Shown here piece by piece: positions 24,327 through 33,721 of a stretch of 64,000 bases of DNA. Position 1 is the first letter of the stretch. Every line of letters begins with the position of its first letter. Origin of the DNA: JANXDG01 sp964561135 (GTDB lineage: Bacteria; Elusimicrobiota; Endomicrobiia; DTEH01). The DNA lies in NCBI GenBank assembly GCA_964561135.1, contig CAZLOB010000054.1, forward strand, positions 61,973 through 125,972, given 5' to 3'. A program made the position numbers and the translations under genes. The notes under the pieces were generated by a model that did not search any database, was not told the origin of the DNA, and saw only the letters and a program-made list of their open reading frames with translations.

Positions 24327-27300
24327 TCAAACCATAACCTCAGTTTCACGTAACTTCAATGAGATAACTTTCGAAACACCAAGTTCTTCCATTGTAACAC
24401 CATAAAGTGTATTTATAAACTCCATAGTTCGTGTATTATGTGTGATCACAATAAATTTTGTTTGATTTGAAAATTCTTTTAATAACTTCATAAATCTTAC
24501 AACATTAGTCTCATCAAGTTGTGCGTCAGCTTCGTCTAAAATACATACAGGAGATGGTTTCACCATAAAAAATGCAAAAAGTAGTGCAAACGCTACCAAC
24601 GATTTTTCACCACCTGATAAAAGATTTATATTTTGCAATTTTTTCCCCCGTGGTTGAACAATTATTTCTATACCAGATTCTAAAATATTCTCTTCGTTTG
24701 TTAATATCAAATCTGCCTTACCACCTTCAAATAATATATTACAAAGTTTTATAAAGTTTTCTCTTACTGCAAAAAATGTTTTCCTAAAATTTTCACTGAT
24801 TTGTTTATTTATATTTGAAATTGCTTGTAACAAATCCTGTTGTGCTTTAAGCAAATCTTGTTGTTGTGTAACAAGATGATTGTATTTTTCTTCAAGTTGT
24901 GCATATTCTTCAGGTGCTGCAAAGTTTATAGCGCTCATTGATTCTAAACGTTTTTTAAGTCTCTCAATTGTTTGCTGATCTACCTCTTGAATATTACCAT
25001 ACATTTGTTGTGCTTCTTCAAAAGAAAGAGAATATTTTTCTTGTAAAAAATTTATATAACTTGTCTTATTGTTTTCTAATGTATTTTTTTCTAATTCAAT
25101 TTTGTTTAATTGAAACTGCAACTCTTCTTTTTGTTGTAACAAATTTTTAATCTGTTGTTCTTTTTCTGCCAAGGTTGACTTTTTTTCTTCTAATATATTT
25201 ATTTTTTCAGACAATTTTTTAGAAATTTCTTCTTTTTCTTTTAACAACAAAGAAAGTTCATTCTCTTTTTCTTTAAGTTCTAATTCTAAACGTTGTTTTG
25301 TTTCATTTTGTTTTTCAACCTCAACATTTAAAGAATTTATTTTTTGTTCAACAAAAGAAAGCATTTCTTTTTTACTTTCAATATCTTTTATTAAATTATC
25401 ATATTGTTGTTGAAGTTTAGCATATTCTGAGTTAACCCTAACATATTCTTCAAAAACTTTATTTGATTGCAGGTTTGAAATTTCTGTCATATGTTCTTCA
25501 ATTTCCTTAGTCAATTTTTTTTCTTGTTCATCAAGAGATCTAAGTTGTTCATTAAGCGCAGTAATTTGCTGTTGTATATTCTCTTTTTCTTTATCATATT
25601 GTGTCAAGTTTGCATCTAAAACATTAACAAGCTCTTCCATAGACGAAATATTCTCTTCTTTTTCTCTTTTTGAAACATAAAATTGATTAAGTTGTGTATC
25701 AATAGTAACTAGTTCTTTTTCAAGAGATATTTTTTGTGTTACAAAATCATTTAATTGAGAAGATAAATTTTGAATCTCTTCAGATATGTTTTTTAAATCA
25801 TGTGATAATTGATTAACTTTTTGCTGAAGTACAAAAATATCTTCTTTATATTCTTCTGTTTCAATTTTTCCAACATGATACAAAACTTTTGTCTTTAAAA
25901 CATCATCTTGAACTACAGTATCAGAAAATAAAAATTTTACTACTTTTTCCCATACAGGATCAAACTCTATCATTTTTAAAATTGTCTCATCAAGTTGGCC
26001 TAAAAGATCTATATTATCTAAGTTTGATTTTATTACAAACGTAACAAAACCTAATTTGTTTTCTATTAATAAATCAGTTAACTCTTTTGCATCTGTCTCT
26101 GTTTCTACTACTAACCAAAAAAGTTTATTACCTAAATATGAACTAACTAAAGAATAATATTGTGGATCAATTTTTATAATCGAGCTTATAGGGACACATT
26201 TATGTTCTAAACCTCTATCTTTAAGCAATGAGAAAAATTTTTGTATGTTATATCCAAAAACTGAAACATCAGCTGAAAAACTCTCAAGTTTCGAAGTTAA
26301 CCTGTAAAATTCTTTGTTAACAGTATCATACAGAGATTGTTTCTGCTGCAACTGTGTTTCTGTTTCTTCAATTTGTTGGTTTAATAACTCAATTTTATTT
26401 TTGATTTCATCTTTTTTTTCTTCTAAACTTTGGATTTGTTGAGTAAGCTGTTTTAGTTCTTCTTTTGACAAAACAATCATGTTCTTATTTGTCTGTAATT
26501 CTTTTGTAAGAGAGCCTGTCTCTATGTTGTATTTTTGCAAATCACGAGTTAAGGCTAAAATTTCGTTTCTTATTTTAACTTTTTGGTATTCAAACTCAGA
26601 AATAGTTTTATTTTTTTCTAAAACTAACTCTTGCAAGTTTAAAATTTGAGTCCTATAAGCCTCATATTCCTCTTTATGTAAAACATTTTTTTGTTGATAA
26701 TTATTAAGTTGTGTTAAAACTTCTTGTTCTATTTGCAAAATATTTTTTAACTCTTCATTATATTGGACATTTTTGTTTTTCAACTCTTCAATCTCTTGTT
26801 GAAGTTTAAATATATCATCTTCAATATTTTGTATTTGTTGTTTTATCGTTTCTATTCTTTGAGAAGCAAGTGAAAGATTTTTTTCAATTGAAGCATCTTC
26901 ATCTTTTAATTTTAAAAATTCTTTCTCTATTTCTACTATCTCAAACTTAAGATGGGAAACAAACGATTCCTCTTGCGAAATTTGGCTACATAATTGAGAA
27001 TATTGTTGTGCTAAAGAAAGATAAGTTTGCTGTAGTTGCTTTATTTGTTCTTCTATATGCCTTGTCTGGATAACAGCGTTTGCACATTCTAACATCTGTA
27101 ATTCTTGCTGGTACTTTTGATAATTTTTTGCTTTTCTAACAGCAGATTCTAATGAGGACATCTGTTCTTTTATATAAGCTAAAATATCTTCCACACGTGC
27201 CATATCAAGTTTTACCCTCTCAAGTTTTCTTAATGTTTCTTCTCGTTTAACTTTATATTTCGCGATACCGGCTGCTTCTTCAAAAAGCATCCTACGTTCT

Positions 27301-27761
27301 TCAGGTTTCGCAGAAACTACAAATTCCACCCTACCTTGAGGTATAATACTGTATCCATCTAAAGATAAACCTGTATCTAATATAAGATCCTTTATATCTT
27401 TTAACCTACATGGAAAACGATTTATAAAATATTCTGTTTCACCAGAACGATAAATCTTTCTTGTAATAGCAACTTCGTTATAATCTATAGGGAAAATACG
27501 TTTTGTATTATCAAAAACAACTGTTACTTCACAAAAGTTTAAAGGAAGCTTACTTTGAGAACCAGCAAAAATTACATCAACAGGACTCTTAGATCTTATT
27601 TCTTTTAATGATTGTTCACCTAAACACCACTTTATTGCATCAACAATGTTTGACTTGCCAACACCGTTAGGTCCTACTATACCTATTATTTGATCGTCAA
27701 AATATAATATTGTTTTTTCAGCAAAAGATTTAAAACCATATATTTCAATTTGTTTTAGCAT
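24327..27761 (-). CDS. smc: Chromosome segregation protein SMC
   Basis: Condensin ATPase that organises and segregates the chromosome with ScpA and ScpB. At 1144 aa the head starts LKQIEIYGFKSFAEKT with Walker A GPNGVGKSN near residue 32. Two long coiled-coil arms flank a hinge (about 495-650; ISSIIKIDPQYYSLVSSYLGNKLFWLVVE). The C-terminal head has the ABC signature LLSGGEKSLVAFALLFA and Walker B VCILDEADAQLDE. Arms are rich in Gln/Glu/Lys. It is slightly shorter than most bacterial SMCs (about 1170-1190). The ribosome site GAGGTGA is 5 bases from the ATG. scpA/scpB are not nearby. Confidence 0.97.
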   Translation of the reverse strand: MLKQIEIYGFKSFAEKTILYFDDQIIGIVGPNGVGKSNIVDAIKWCLGEQSLKEIRSKSPVDVIFAGSQSKLPLNFCEVTVVFDNTKRIFPIDYNEVAITRKIYRSGETEYFINRFPCRLKDIKDLILDTGLSLDGYSIIPQGRVEFVVSAKPEERRMLFEEAAGIAKYKVKREETLRKLERVKLDMARVEDILAYIKEQMSSLESAVRKAKNYQKYQQELQMLECANAVIQTRHIEEQIKQLQQTYLSLAQQYSQLCSQISQEESFVSHLKFEIVEIEKEFLKLKDEDASIEKNLSLASQRIETIKQQIQNIEDDIFKLQQEIEELKNKNVQYNEELKNILQIEQEVLTQLNNYQQKNVLHKEEYEAYRTQILNLQELVLEKNKTISEFEYQKVKIRNEILALTRDLQKYNIETGSLTKELQTNKNMIVLSKEELKQLTQQIQSLEEKKDEIKNKIELLNQQIEETETQLQQKQSLYDTVNKEFYRLTSKLESFSADVSVFGYNIQKFFSLLKDRGLEHKCVPISSIIKIDPQYYSLVSSYLGNKLFWLVVETETDAKELTDLLIENKLGFVTFVIKSNLDNIDLLGQLDETILKMIEFDPVWEKVVKFLFSDTVVQDDVLKTKVLYHVGKIETEEYKEDIFVLQQKVNQLSHDLKNISEEIQNLSSQLNDFVTQKISLEKELVTIDTQLNQFYVSKREKEENISSMEELVNVLDANLTQYDKEKENIQQQITALNEQLRSLDEQEKKLTKEIEEHMTEISNLQSNKVFEEYVRVNSEYAKLQQQYDNLIKDIESKKEMLSFVEQKINSLNVEVEKQNETKQRLELELKEKENELSLLLKEKEEISKKLSEKINILEEKKSTLAEKEQQIKNLLQQKEELQFQLNKIELEKNTLENNKTSYINFLQEKYSLSFEEAQQMYGNIQEVDQQTIERLKKRLESMSAINFAAPEEYAQLEEKYNHLVTQQQDLLKAQQDLLQAISNINKQISENFRKTFFAVRENFIKLCNILFEGGKADLILTNEENILESGIEIIVQPRGKKLQNINLLSGGEKSLVAFALLFAFFMVKPSPVCILDEADAQLDETNVVRFMKLLKEFSNQTKFIVITHNTRTMEFINTLYGVTMEELGVSKVISLKLRETEVMV

Positions 27762-27809
27762 ACTGTCACCTCACTTTTATATTTTTAATTTTTACCAAAT
27801 TTTTATTTT

Positions 27810-27838
27810 ATTTTACAAATTTTATCATTTTTTACCAA
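27810..27838 (-). promoter_or_regulatory. Candidate promoter for smc operon
   Basis: Minus strand TTGGTA (27833-27838), 17-base spacer, TAAAAT (27810-27815). It would start transcription about 45 bases before the smc ATG. The region is very A/T-rich, so chance matches are likely. An alternative TTGACT box lies further upstream. Confidence 0.35.
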
Positions 27839-27889
27839 ATTATTATTCAAAAGTCAATATTAACTAAAAAATTTTTTTGATTATTCAAG

Positions 27890-27918
27890 TTGAAAAAATA
27901 AAAAAAAGTTTGTATATT
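27890..27918 (+). promoter_or_regulatory. Promoter for tRNA-Leu
   Basis: TTGAAA (27890-27895), 17-base spacer, TATATT (27913-27918), predicting a start near 27925, about 8 bases before the mature tRNA 5' end. A perfect TATAAT at 27925-27930 is only two bases from the tRNA and cannot be its -10 box. Confidence 0.55.
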
Positions 27919-27932
27919 ATATTCTATAATAA

Positions 27933-28015
27933 GCCGCGGTGGCGGAATTGGCAGACGCTCACGGCTTAGGACCGTGTTCCGATAAGGAGTGAGGGTTCAA
28001 GTCCCTCCCGCGGCA
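27933..28015 (+). tRNA. tRNA-Leu (anticodon UAG)
   Basis: A 7-bp acceptor stem (GCCGCGG with CCGCGGC, then discriminator A at 28015), a D arm with GGCGGAATTGGCAGACGC, an anticodon stem ACGG/CCGT around loop CTTAGGA (anticodon TAG at 27967-27969, reads CUA), a long class II variable arm and T loop GGTTCAAGTCC. The variable arm and A73 are leucine features. The CCA end is not encoded. It is a single gene with its own promoter, upstream of the tig operon. Confidence 0.98.
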
Positions 28016-28099
28016 AAATTTTTTATAAAAAGTTTTGTAAACTGTACTTGTCAAAAGATCTTGTTTTTATTTCCTTATTATTCTTATTATTTTTTACAA

Positions 28100-28128
28100 T
28101 TGACAAAGAAAATAAAATTTTATATAAG
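28100..28128 (+). promoter_or_regulatory. Promoter for tig-clpP-clpX-lon operon
   Basis: A perfect TTGACA (28100-28105), 17-base spacer and TATAAG (28123-28128) give a strong sigma-70-type promoter with a start near 28135 and a leader of about 40 bases. No CIRCE or heat-shock sigma motif is visible nearby, so the protease operon may be constitutive. Confidence 0.65.
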
Positions 28129-28165
28129 ACAAAGAAAAATAAAATTTTGAAGATAAAATTTTATA
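28102..28165. repeat. Direct repeats over the tig promoter
   Basis: GACAAAGAAAATAAAATTTT at 28102-28121 recurs with one extra A at 28128-28148, and a partial third copy GATAAAATTTTATA lies at 28152-28165. The first copy covers the -35 box and spacer. The second could duplicate part of the promoter. It may be a slippage duplication or a repeated binding site. Confidence 0.5.
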
Positions 28166-28174
28166 CAAAAAGTG

Positions 28175-29473
28175 ATGAAAACAAATATAGAAATTACAAA
28201 ACTTTCGTCATGTAAAATAAAAATAAAAGCTACAATTAATCCTCAATCTGTTCAACAATTTAGACATCAATGTAGTTTAGAATTACAAAAAGAAGTCACA
28301 CTTCCTGGTTTTAGAAAAGGTTATGCCCCGTTAGAAATAATTAACAAACAATTTTCAGGATTGTTACAAGAACGTGTTTCTAAAAAAATTCTTCAAGAAG
28401 TATTAACACAAGTTTTTAATGAACACAAAATCAATTATATACCTGATACATTGAAAATTTTATCATTTAATTTTTTAGATGATAACAGTTGTGTTTTTGA
28501 AGTAGAATGTGAGATTGAACCGGAAGTAAAATTAAAATCGTATAAAGGATTAAAACTTACTAAAGAAATTAAAAAAGTTACACAAGAGGATATTGACAAA
28601 ACAATTAAACAACTTCAAGAACATAATGCAAAACTTGTCCCATCAAAAAAAGAAAAAATTGAGACACAAGATATAACTTCAACAAGTAATATTTTTTGTG
28701 TTATAAACTACAAAATTTTTGTTGATGGCAAAGAATTAAAGAAGTATGAAGGAAAAAATGTTTTAATTAATCTTTCTTTAGATACATTACCTAAAGGGCT
28801 AAAAGAAGGTCTTGTAGGTATGTCTTGTGGAGATAAAAAAAGTATAAAAGTTGAATTTCCAGTAAATATACCCAATGTTGAACTTATAGGAAAAGAAGCA
28901 ATAATGGAAGTAGAACTTGTAGAGGTCAAAGAAAAACAACTGCCACAAGTTGATAACGAATTCGCAAAAGATTTAGGATATAAAAACCTTGACGAATTAA
29001 TGTCTGCTATAAAAGAAAATATACAAACAGAATTTGATAAAGAATCTGAACAAAAACTTAAAAACCAAATTTATGAAATTTTGTTAAAAGAACACAATTT
29101 TGAAGTACCTGCAAGTGAAATCGAACAAAGATATAACGAAATTGTTGAAACGTTGAAACAAGAATACTCAGTATATAACAAAAAGTTTGAACTCACCGAA
29201 GAACAACAAAAAAAATTAAAGAAAAAAGCTGAAGATGAAATACGATTAAAATATATACTTAAAAAAATTTTGGAAACAGAAAATATAAAACTTACAAACG
29301 AACTTCTACAAAAAGAACGTGGCAAACTTTTAAGTATGTATCCAGGTAGGGAAAAAGAAGTAAACGAATATTTTGAAAAAAATCTTGACATTATTGCATC
29401 TAATTTATTAGAACAGAAAATTATTGAATTAATTATTTCACATGCAAAAATTAAAGAAGTTATAGCAAAATAG
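28175..29473 (+). CDS. tig: Trigger factor
   Basis: Ribosome-bound chaperone with peptidyl-prolyl isomerase activity. 432 aa from the ATG at 28175; a GTG three bases upstream is in frame but less likely. The N-terminal ribosome-binding domain carries the signature TLPGFRKGYAPLEIINKQF (about residues 41-59). The FKBP-type domain (about 150-245) is divergent. The C-terminal chaperone arms (250-432) begin PQVDNEFAKDLGYKNLDELMSAI. It heads the operon with clpP, clpX and lon, a classic order. Confidence 0.95.
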   Translation: MKTNIEITKLSSCKIKIKATINPQSVQQFRHQCSLELQKEVTLPGFRKGYAPLEIINKQFSGLLQERVSKKILQEVLTQVFNEHKINYIPDTLKILSFNFLDDNSCVFEVECEIEPEVKLKSYKGLKLTKEIKKVTQEDIDKTIKQLQEHNAKLVPSKKEKIETQDITSTSNIFCVINYKIFVDGKELKKYEGKNVLINLSLDTLPKGLKEGLVGMSCGDKKSIKVEFPVNIPNVELIGKEAIMEVELVEVKEKQLPQVDNEFAKDLGYKNLDELMSAIKENIQTEFDKESEQKLKNQIYEILLKEHNFEVPASEIEQRYNEIVETLKQEYSVYNKKFELTEEQQKKLKKKAEDEIRLKYILKKILETENIKLTNELLQKERGKLLSMYPGREKEVNEYFEKNLDIIASNLLEQKIIELIISHAKIKEVIAK

Positions 29474-29483
29474 GAGGATAAAA

Positions 29484-30101
29484 ATGCCAGCAATTGTTCC
29501 TACAATTATAGAACGATGGAACCAAGGTGCAGCTGTAGGATATGATATTTTTTCAAGGTTATTAAGAGATAGAATAATTTTTGTAGGTGGATATGGTGGT
29601 GCAATAACTACAGATATAGCTGATCTTGTAATTGCACAACTTTTGTATCTTGAAAGTGAAGATCCTAATAAAGATATTTATCTTTACATAAATTCGCCTG
29701 GTGGAATGGTTACTGCAGGCCTTGCTGTGTACGACACAATGCAATACATAAGTTGTCCAATAACTACAGTTTGTGTAGGTATGGCGATGAGTTTTGGTGC
29801 GTTATTACTTGCTGCAGGAACTAAGGGGAAACGTTTTGCATTACCTCATGCAAGAATTATGATACATCAACCGTCTGTATATGGTGAAGGTTTATCAGGG
29901 ACTGTAACTGATATTGATATTGAAACTAAAGAACTTTTATATACAAAAGAAAAACTTATTGAGATACTTGCTAAACATACTGGACAACCAATAGAAAAAA
30001 TTAGACAAGATACTGAACGTAATTTTTATATGTCTGCAGAAGAGGCAAAAGCATACGGTATAATCGACGAAGTTATTACAAGTAGAAAACTTATAAAATA
30101 A
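29484..30101 (+). CDS. clpP: ATP-dependent Clp protease proteolytic subunit, Asp-to-Asn variant
   Basis: Serine peptidase barrel partner of ClpX. At 205 aa it has Ser103 in VGMAMSFGALLL (the usual SMG is SFG) and His128 in RIMIHQP. The third catalytic residue, normally Asp in TERDRFLSA or TDRDNFMSA, is Asn180 in TERNFYMSA. Alignment by hand gives the standard 25-residue Ser-His spacing, with a three-residue insertion (VYGEGLSGTV loop) before the last motif. An Asn at this place is known in Listeria ClpP1, which works in a mixed ring with a second ClpP. No second clpP is in the window. AGGAGG precedes the ATG. Confidence 0.95.
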   Translation: MPAIVPTIIERWNQGAAVGYDIFSRLLRDRIIFVGGYGGAITTDIADLVIAQLLYLESEDPNKDIYLYINSPGGMVTAGLAVYDTMQYISCPITTVCVGMAMSFGALLLAAGTKGKRFALPHARIMIHQPSVYGEGLSGTVTDIDIETKELLYTKEKLIEILAKHTGQPIEKIRQDTERNFYMSAEEAKAYGIIDEVITSRKLIK

Positions 30102-30102
30102 A

Positions 30103-31326
30103 ATGAAAGAAAGTATCTTGTGTGCTTTATGTAAAAAACAATTACATCAAACACAACAAGATGTAAAATTTGTAGGTAAAGGCGATTTTTATATTTGTGA
30201 AAACTGTGTAAACTTTTTATACGAATTACTTACAAGATTAAAAAAATCGCAAACTCGGCATAAAAAAGATTTTCTACCTACGCCAAAAAAAATTAAAGCA
30301 TATCTTGATGAATATGTAGTAGGACAAGAAGAAGCAAAGAAAATTCTTTCTGTTGCAGTATATAATCATTATAAACGTGTATTCTTTTTAAAAGATGATG
30401 AAGTTGAAATACAAAAATCTAACATCCTTCTAATAGGACCTACTGGTAACGGTAAAACTTTGCTTGCGGAAACGTTAGCAAAACTGTTGAACGTCCCTTT
30501 TGCTATAGTAGATGCTACTGTTTACACTGAAGCAGGTTATGTTGGTGAAGATGTTGAAAACATACTCTTGCGACTCTTACAATCAGCAAATTATGACATT
30601 ACTGCAGCAGAACATGGTATTGTATATATAGACGAAATTGACAAACTATCAAGAAAAAGTGATTCACCTTCTATAACTCGTGATGTCTCTGGTGAAGGTG
30701 TGCAACAAGCATTATTAAAAATCTTAGAAGGGACAATTGCAAACGTACCGCCACAAGGTGGAAGAAAACATCCATATCAAGAATTTATTCCTATTAACAC
30801 TAAAAACATACTTTTTATCTGTGGTGGAGCTTTTGAAGGATTACAAAAAATTGTTGAGGAACGGTTGAACAAAAAAACTATCGGCTTTTTAACAGAAAAA
30901 GAAAAAAATAAAATTTCTGAAGAATGGTATAAACACATTCAACCACAGGATTTAATAAAATATGGAATGATACCAGAACTTGTTGGTAGGTTGCCTGTTA
31001 TAGCATACACTTATGAACTTACTGAAGAAGAACTTAAGGATGTTCTTATTAAACCAAAAAATTCGTTAATAAAACAGTATAAAAAATTGTTTGAAATTGA
31101 AGGTGTAGAACTTGAATTTACTGAAGATGCTATTTCAGAAATCGCACATTTAGCGAAGAAACGTGGTACTGGTGCACGCGGATTAAAAACTATCCTTGAG
31201 AAGATTCTGATTGACGAATTTTATGAACTTGCTGATAACAAAAATGTATTTAAATGTGTAATTAACAAAGAGGTTGTACAAGGTAAAATAAAACCTATCT
31301 ACATATACAAATCTAGAATAGCATAA
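30103..31326 (+). CDS. clpX: ATP-dependent Clp protease ATP-binding subunit ClpX
   Basis: AAA+ unfoldase that feeds substrates to ClpP. At 407 aa it has an N-terminal zinc-binding domain with Cys7, Cys10, Cys32 and Cys35, Walker A GPTGNGKT (112-119), the pore/processing motif AGYVGEDVENILLRLLQ, Walker B IVYIDEIDK and ERLNKKTIGF (the ClpP-binding IGF loop follows in this region). Sensor 2 lies in GTGARGLKTILEKIL. It starts one base after clpP ends. An intact IGF loop indicates that it still docks to ClpP. Confidence 0.97.
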   Translation: MKESILCALCKKQLHQTQQDVKFVGKGDFYICENCVNFLYELLTRLKKSQTRHKKDFLPTPKKIKAYLDEYVVGQEEAKKILSVAVYNHYKRVFFLKDDEVEIQKSNILLIGPTGNGKTLLAETLAKLLNVPFAIVDATVYTEAGYVGEDVENILLRLLQSANYDITAAEHGIVYIDEIDKLSRKSDSPSITRDVSGEGVQQALLKILEGTIANVPPQGGRKHPYQEFIPINTKNILFICGGAFEGLQKIVEERLNKKTIGFLTEKEKNKISEEWYKHIQPQDLIKYGMIPELVGRLPVIAYTYELTEEELKDVLIKPKNSLIKQYKKLFEIEGVELEFTEDAISEIAHLAKKRGTGARGLKTILEKILIDEFYELADNKNVFKCVINKEVVQGKIKPIYIYKSRIA

Positions 31327-31330
31327 AAAT

Positions 31331-33718
31331 ATGATAGAACAAAATATAGTTCAAAACAAAACTAACGTTTTACCTTTTATCCCGTTAAGAGATACAGTAA
31401 TTTTCCCTTCAACAGTAACACCATTAAATTTAGGTAGAGAAATTTCTATTTCTGCAGCACAACATTCTTTATCTACACAAGACAAACTTTTAATTGTAAG
31501 TTGTCAAAAAAAACCTAACATAGAACAACCGTCTTTTGATGATGTATATCATATTGGCTGTTTAGTAAAAATTCTTAGAACTATTAGCTCGCCTGACGGT
31601 TCTTTAAAAGTTCTTATTGAAGGAATAGACAGAGTAAAAATTTTAAATTATAGATACACAGATAACGGATACATTGAAGTTGAATACGAAATTTTGAAAG
31701 TTGTAGAACCACAAAATGAACAAGAAAAAATTGAAACTGAAGCGTTGTTCAGACAAGCAAAAAGTGAGTTTGAGGAATATGTTAAAATAAACCGTAAACT
31801 TCCTATAGAAATACTTTTGTCTGCACAAAATATACAAGAACCTTCAAAGTTTGCTGATACTGTTGCAACTTATCTAAATCTAAAAACACAAGATAAACAA
31901 CATTTGTTAGAACTTGTAAACCTTCGTGATAGATTAGAAGCGCTTGTAAAACATATTATCGCAGAAAAAGAAATACTTAAAATTGAAGAACGTCTGCAAA
32001 CGCGTGTCAAACAACAAATAGAAAAAACACAAAAGGAATATTATCTCACCGAACAAATGAAAGCTATCCAAAAAGAGTTGCGACAAAAAGATGATTTTGC
32101 AAAAGAAATTGATGAACTTAAAGAAAAAATTAAACAAGCTAAGATGCCAAAAGAAGTTGAAGAAACTGCTTTAAAAGAGCTGTCTCGTCTTGAGAAAATG
32201 ATGCCGTATTCGCCTGAAGCTACTGTTGTAAGGACATATCTTGATTGGCTAGTTTCATTACCATGGAGTGTAAAAACTAAAGATATTCTTGATATAAAAC
32301 GAGCAAAAGAAATTTTGGATGAAGATCATTACGGACTTGAGAAAGTTAAAGAACGTGTACTTGAATACCTTGCTGTGTTAAAACGAGTAAAAAAAATCAG
32401 AGGACCAATACTCTGTTTTGTAGGACCACCTGGTGTTGGAAAGACATCTATTGCAAAATCTATTGCACGTGCTTTAGGCAGGAACTTTGTTTCAGTATCT
32501 TTAGGTGGTGTTCGTGATGAAGCAGAGATACGTGGACATAGAAGAACATATATTGGTTCTTTACCAGGACGTATCATCCAATGGATGAGGAAAGCGAAAT
32601 CTAAAAATCCTGTTTTTTTATTAGATGAAATAGACAAAATGGGGGTTGACTGGCGTGGCGACCCTTCAGCAGCATTACTTGAAGTTTTAGACCCAGAACA
32701 AAATTATCGTTTTGTAGACCATTATTTAGACGTAGAGTTTGACCTTTCAGACGTAATGTTTATCTGTACTGCAAATACAACTTATACAATCTCACCGACA
32801 TTACTCGACAGATTAGAAATTATTTATTTTTCTGGTTATACTTGGGAAGAAAAATTACAAATTGCTAAAAAATATTTAATACCAAAAGAACTTAAAAACC
32901 ATGGTACTACTGAAAAAGAAATAAAATTTACTGAAGAGGCAATAAAAGAAATTATTGATAAATATACTCGTGAAGCTGGTGTAAGAAATTTAGAAAGAGA
33001 AATTGCAAATGTTATAAGAAAAGTATTAAAAGAAATTTCGTTGTCATCTAAAGAATTGACCAAACCTATTGTTATAACAAAAGATATGATCCCTAAATAT
33101 TTAGGTCCACCAAAATTTATTAAAGGGACTGTTGCACAAAACGGTGTTGGCAGTGTTGTTGGTCTTGCTTGGACTGAATATGGTGGAGAAACTTTAATGA
33201 TAGAAGCTGCTATGTTTAAAGGGACAGGAAAACTTATACTTACAGGTAAACTTGGTGAAGTAATGCAAGAGTCAGCTCATGCAGCATTGTCTTATGTACG
33301 TTCAATCTCAAACAAACTTAAAGTTAATCCTGATATTTTCAAAAAATGTGATATTCATATACACATACCTGAAGGTGCAATACCTAAAGATGGGCCTTCG
33401 GCTGGTGTTGCAATAACAACTGCGATTGCTTCTATTGTAACCAAAAGAAGAGTAAAACCTAATATTGCTATGACTGGAGAAATAACTTTACAAGGAAGGA
33501 TACTCCCTATCGGTGGATTAAAAGAAAAACTTATAGCTGCGTATCGCGAAGGTATAGAAACTGTCTACTTCCCATATTTGAACATAAAAGATTTAGATGA
33601 AGTGCCACAATATGTTAAAGAAAAAATAAAACTTGTCCCTGTTAAACACATGGATGAAATACTCATTTCTTCGTCTGTGTTAGAAAAACCCAATAATAAA
33701 ATAAAAAAGAAAAAATAA
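31331..33718 (+). CDS. lon: ATP-dependent protease La (Lon)
   Basis: Homo-oligomeric AAA+ serine protease for damaged and regulatory proteins. At 795 aa it has the LAN substrate-binding domain (about 14-210, LPFIPLRDTVIFPSTVTPL), a coiled coil, Walker A GPPGVGKTS, Walker B FLLDEIDKM, and a protease domain with catalytic Ser690 (PKDGPSAG) and Lys733 (PIGGLKEKL). The last gene of the tig-clpP-clpX-lon operon, 4 bases after clpX. It ends in a lysine-rich tail and converges with the radical SAM gene 3 bases away, with no terminator between them. Confidence 0.97.
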   Translation: MIEQNIVQNKTNVLPFIPLRDTVIFPSTVTPLNLGREISISAAQHSLSTQDKLLIVSCQKKPNIEQPSFDDVYHIGCLVKILRTISSPDGSLKVLIEGIDRVKILNYRYTDNGYIEVEYEILKVVEPQNEQEKIETEALFRQAKSEFEEYVKINRKLPIEILLSAQNIQEPSKFADTVATYLNLKTQDKQHLLELVNLRDRLEALVKHIIAEKEILKIEERLQTRVKQQIEKTQKEYYLTEQMKAIQKELRQKDDFAKEIDELKEKIKQAKMPKEVEETALKELSRLEKMMPYSPEATVVRTYLDWLVSLPWSVKTKDILDIKRAKEILDEDHYGLEKVKERVLEYLAVLKRVKKIRGPILCFVGPPGVGKTSIAKSIARALGRNFVSVSLGGVRDEAEIRGHRRTYIGSLPGRIIQWMRKAKSKNPVFLLDEIDKMGVDWRGDPSAALLEVLDPEQNYRFVDHYLDVEFDLSDVMFICTANTTYTISPTLLDRLEIIYFSGYTWEEKLQIAKKYLIPKELKNHGTTEKEIKFTEEAIKEIIDKYTREAGVRNLEREIANVIRKVLKEISLSSKELTKPIVITKDMIPKYLGPPKFIKGTVAQNGVGSVVGLAWTEYGGETLMIEAAMFKGTGKLILTGKLGEVMQESAHAALSYVRSISNKLKVNPDIFKKCDIHIHIPEGAIPKDGPSAGVAITTAIASIVTKRRVKPNIAMTGEITLQGRILPIGGLKEKLIAAYREGIETVYFPYLNIKDLDEVPQYVKEKIKLVPVKHMDEILISSSVLEKPNNKIKKKK

Positions 33719-33721
33719 AAA

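Noticed and set aside
27925..27930. Perfect TATAAT just before tRNA-Leu
   Set aside because: Only two bases from the mature tRNA; transcription would start inside it. A better-spaced pair lies upstream.
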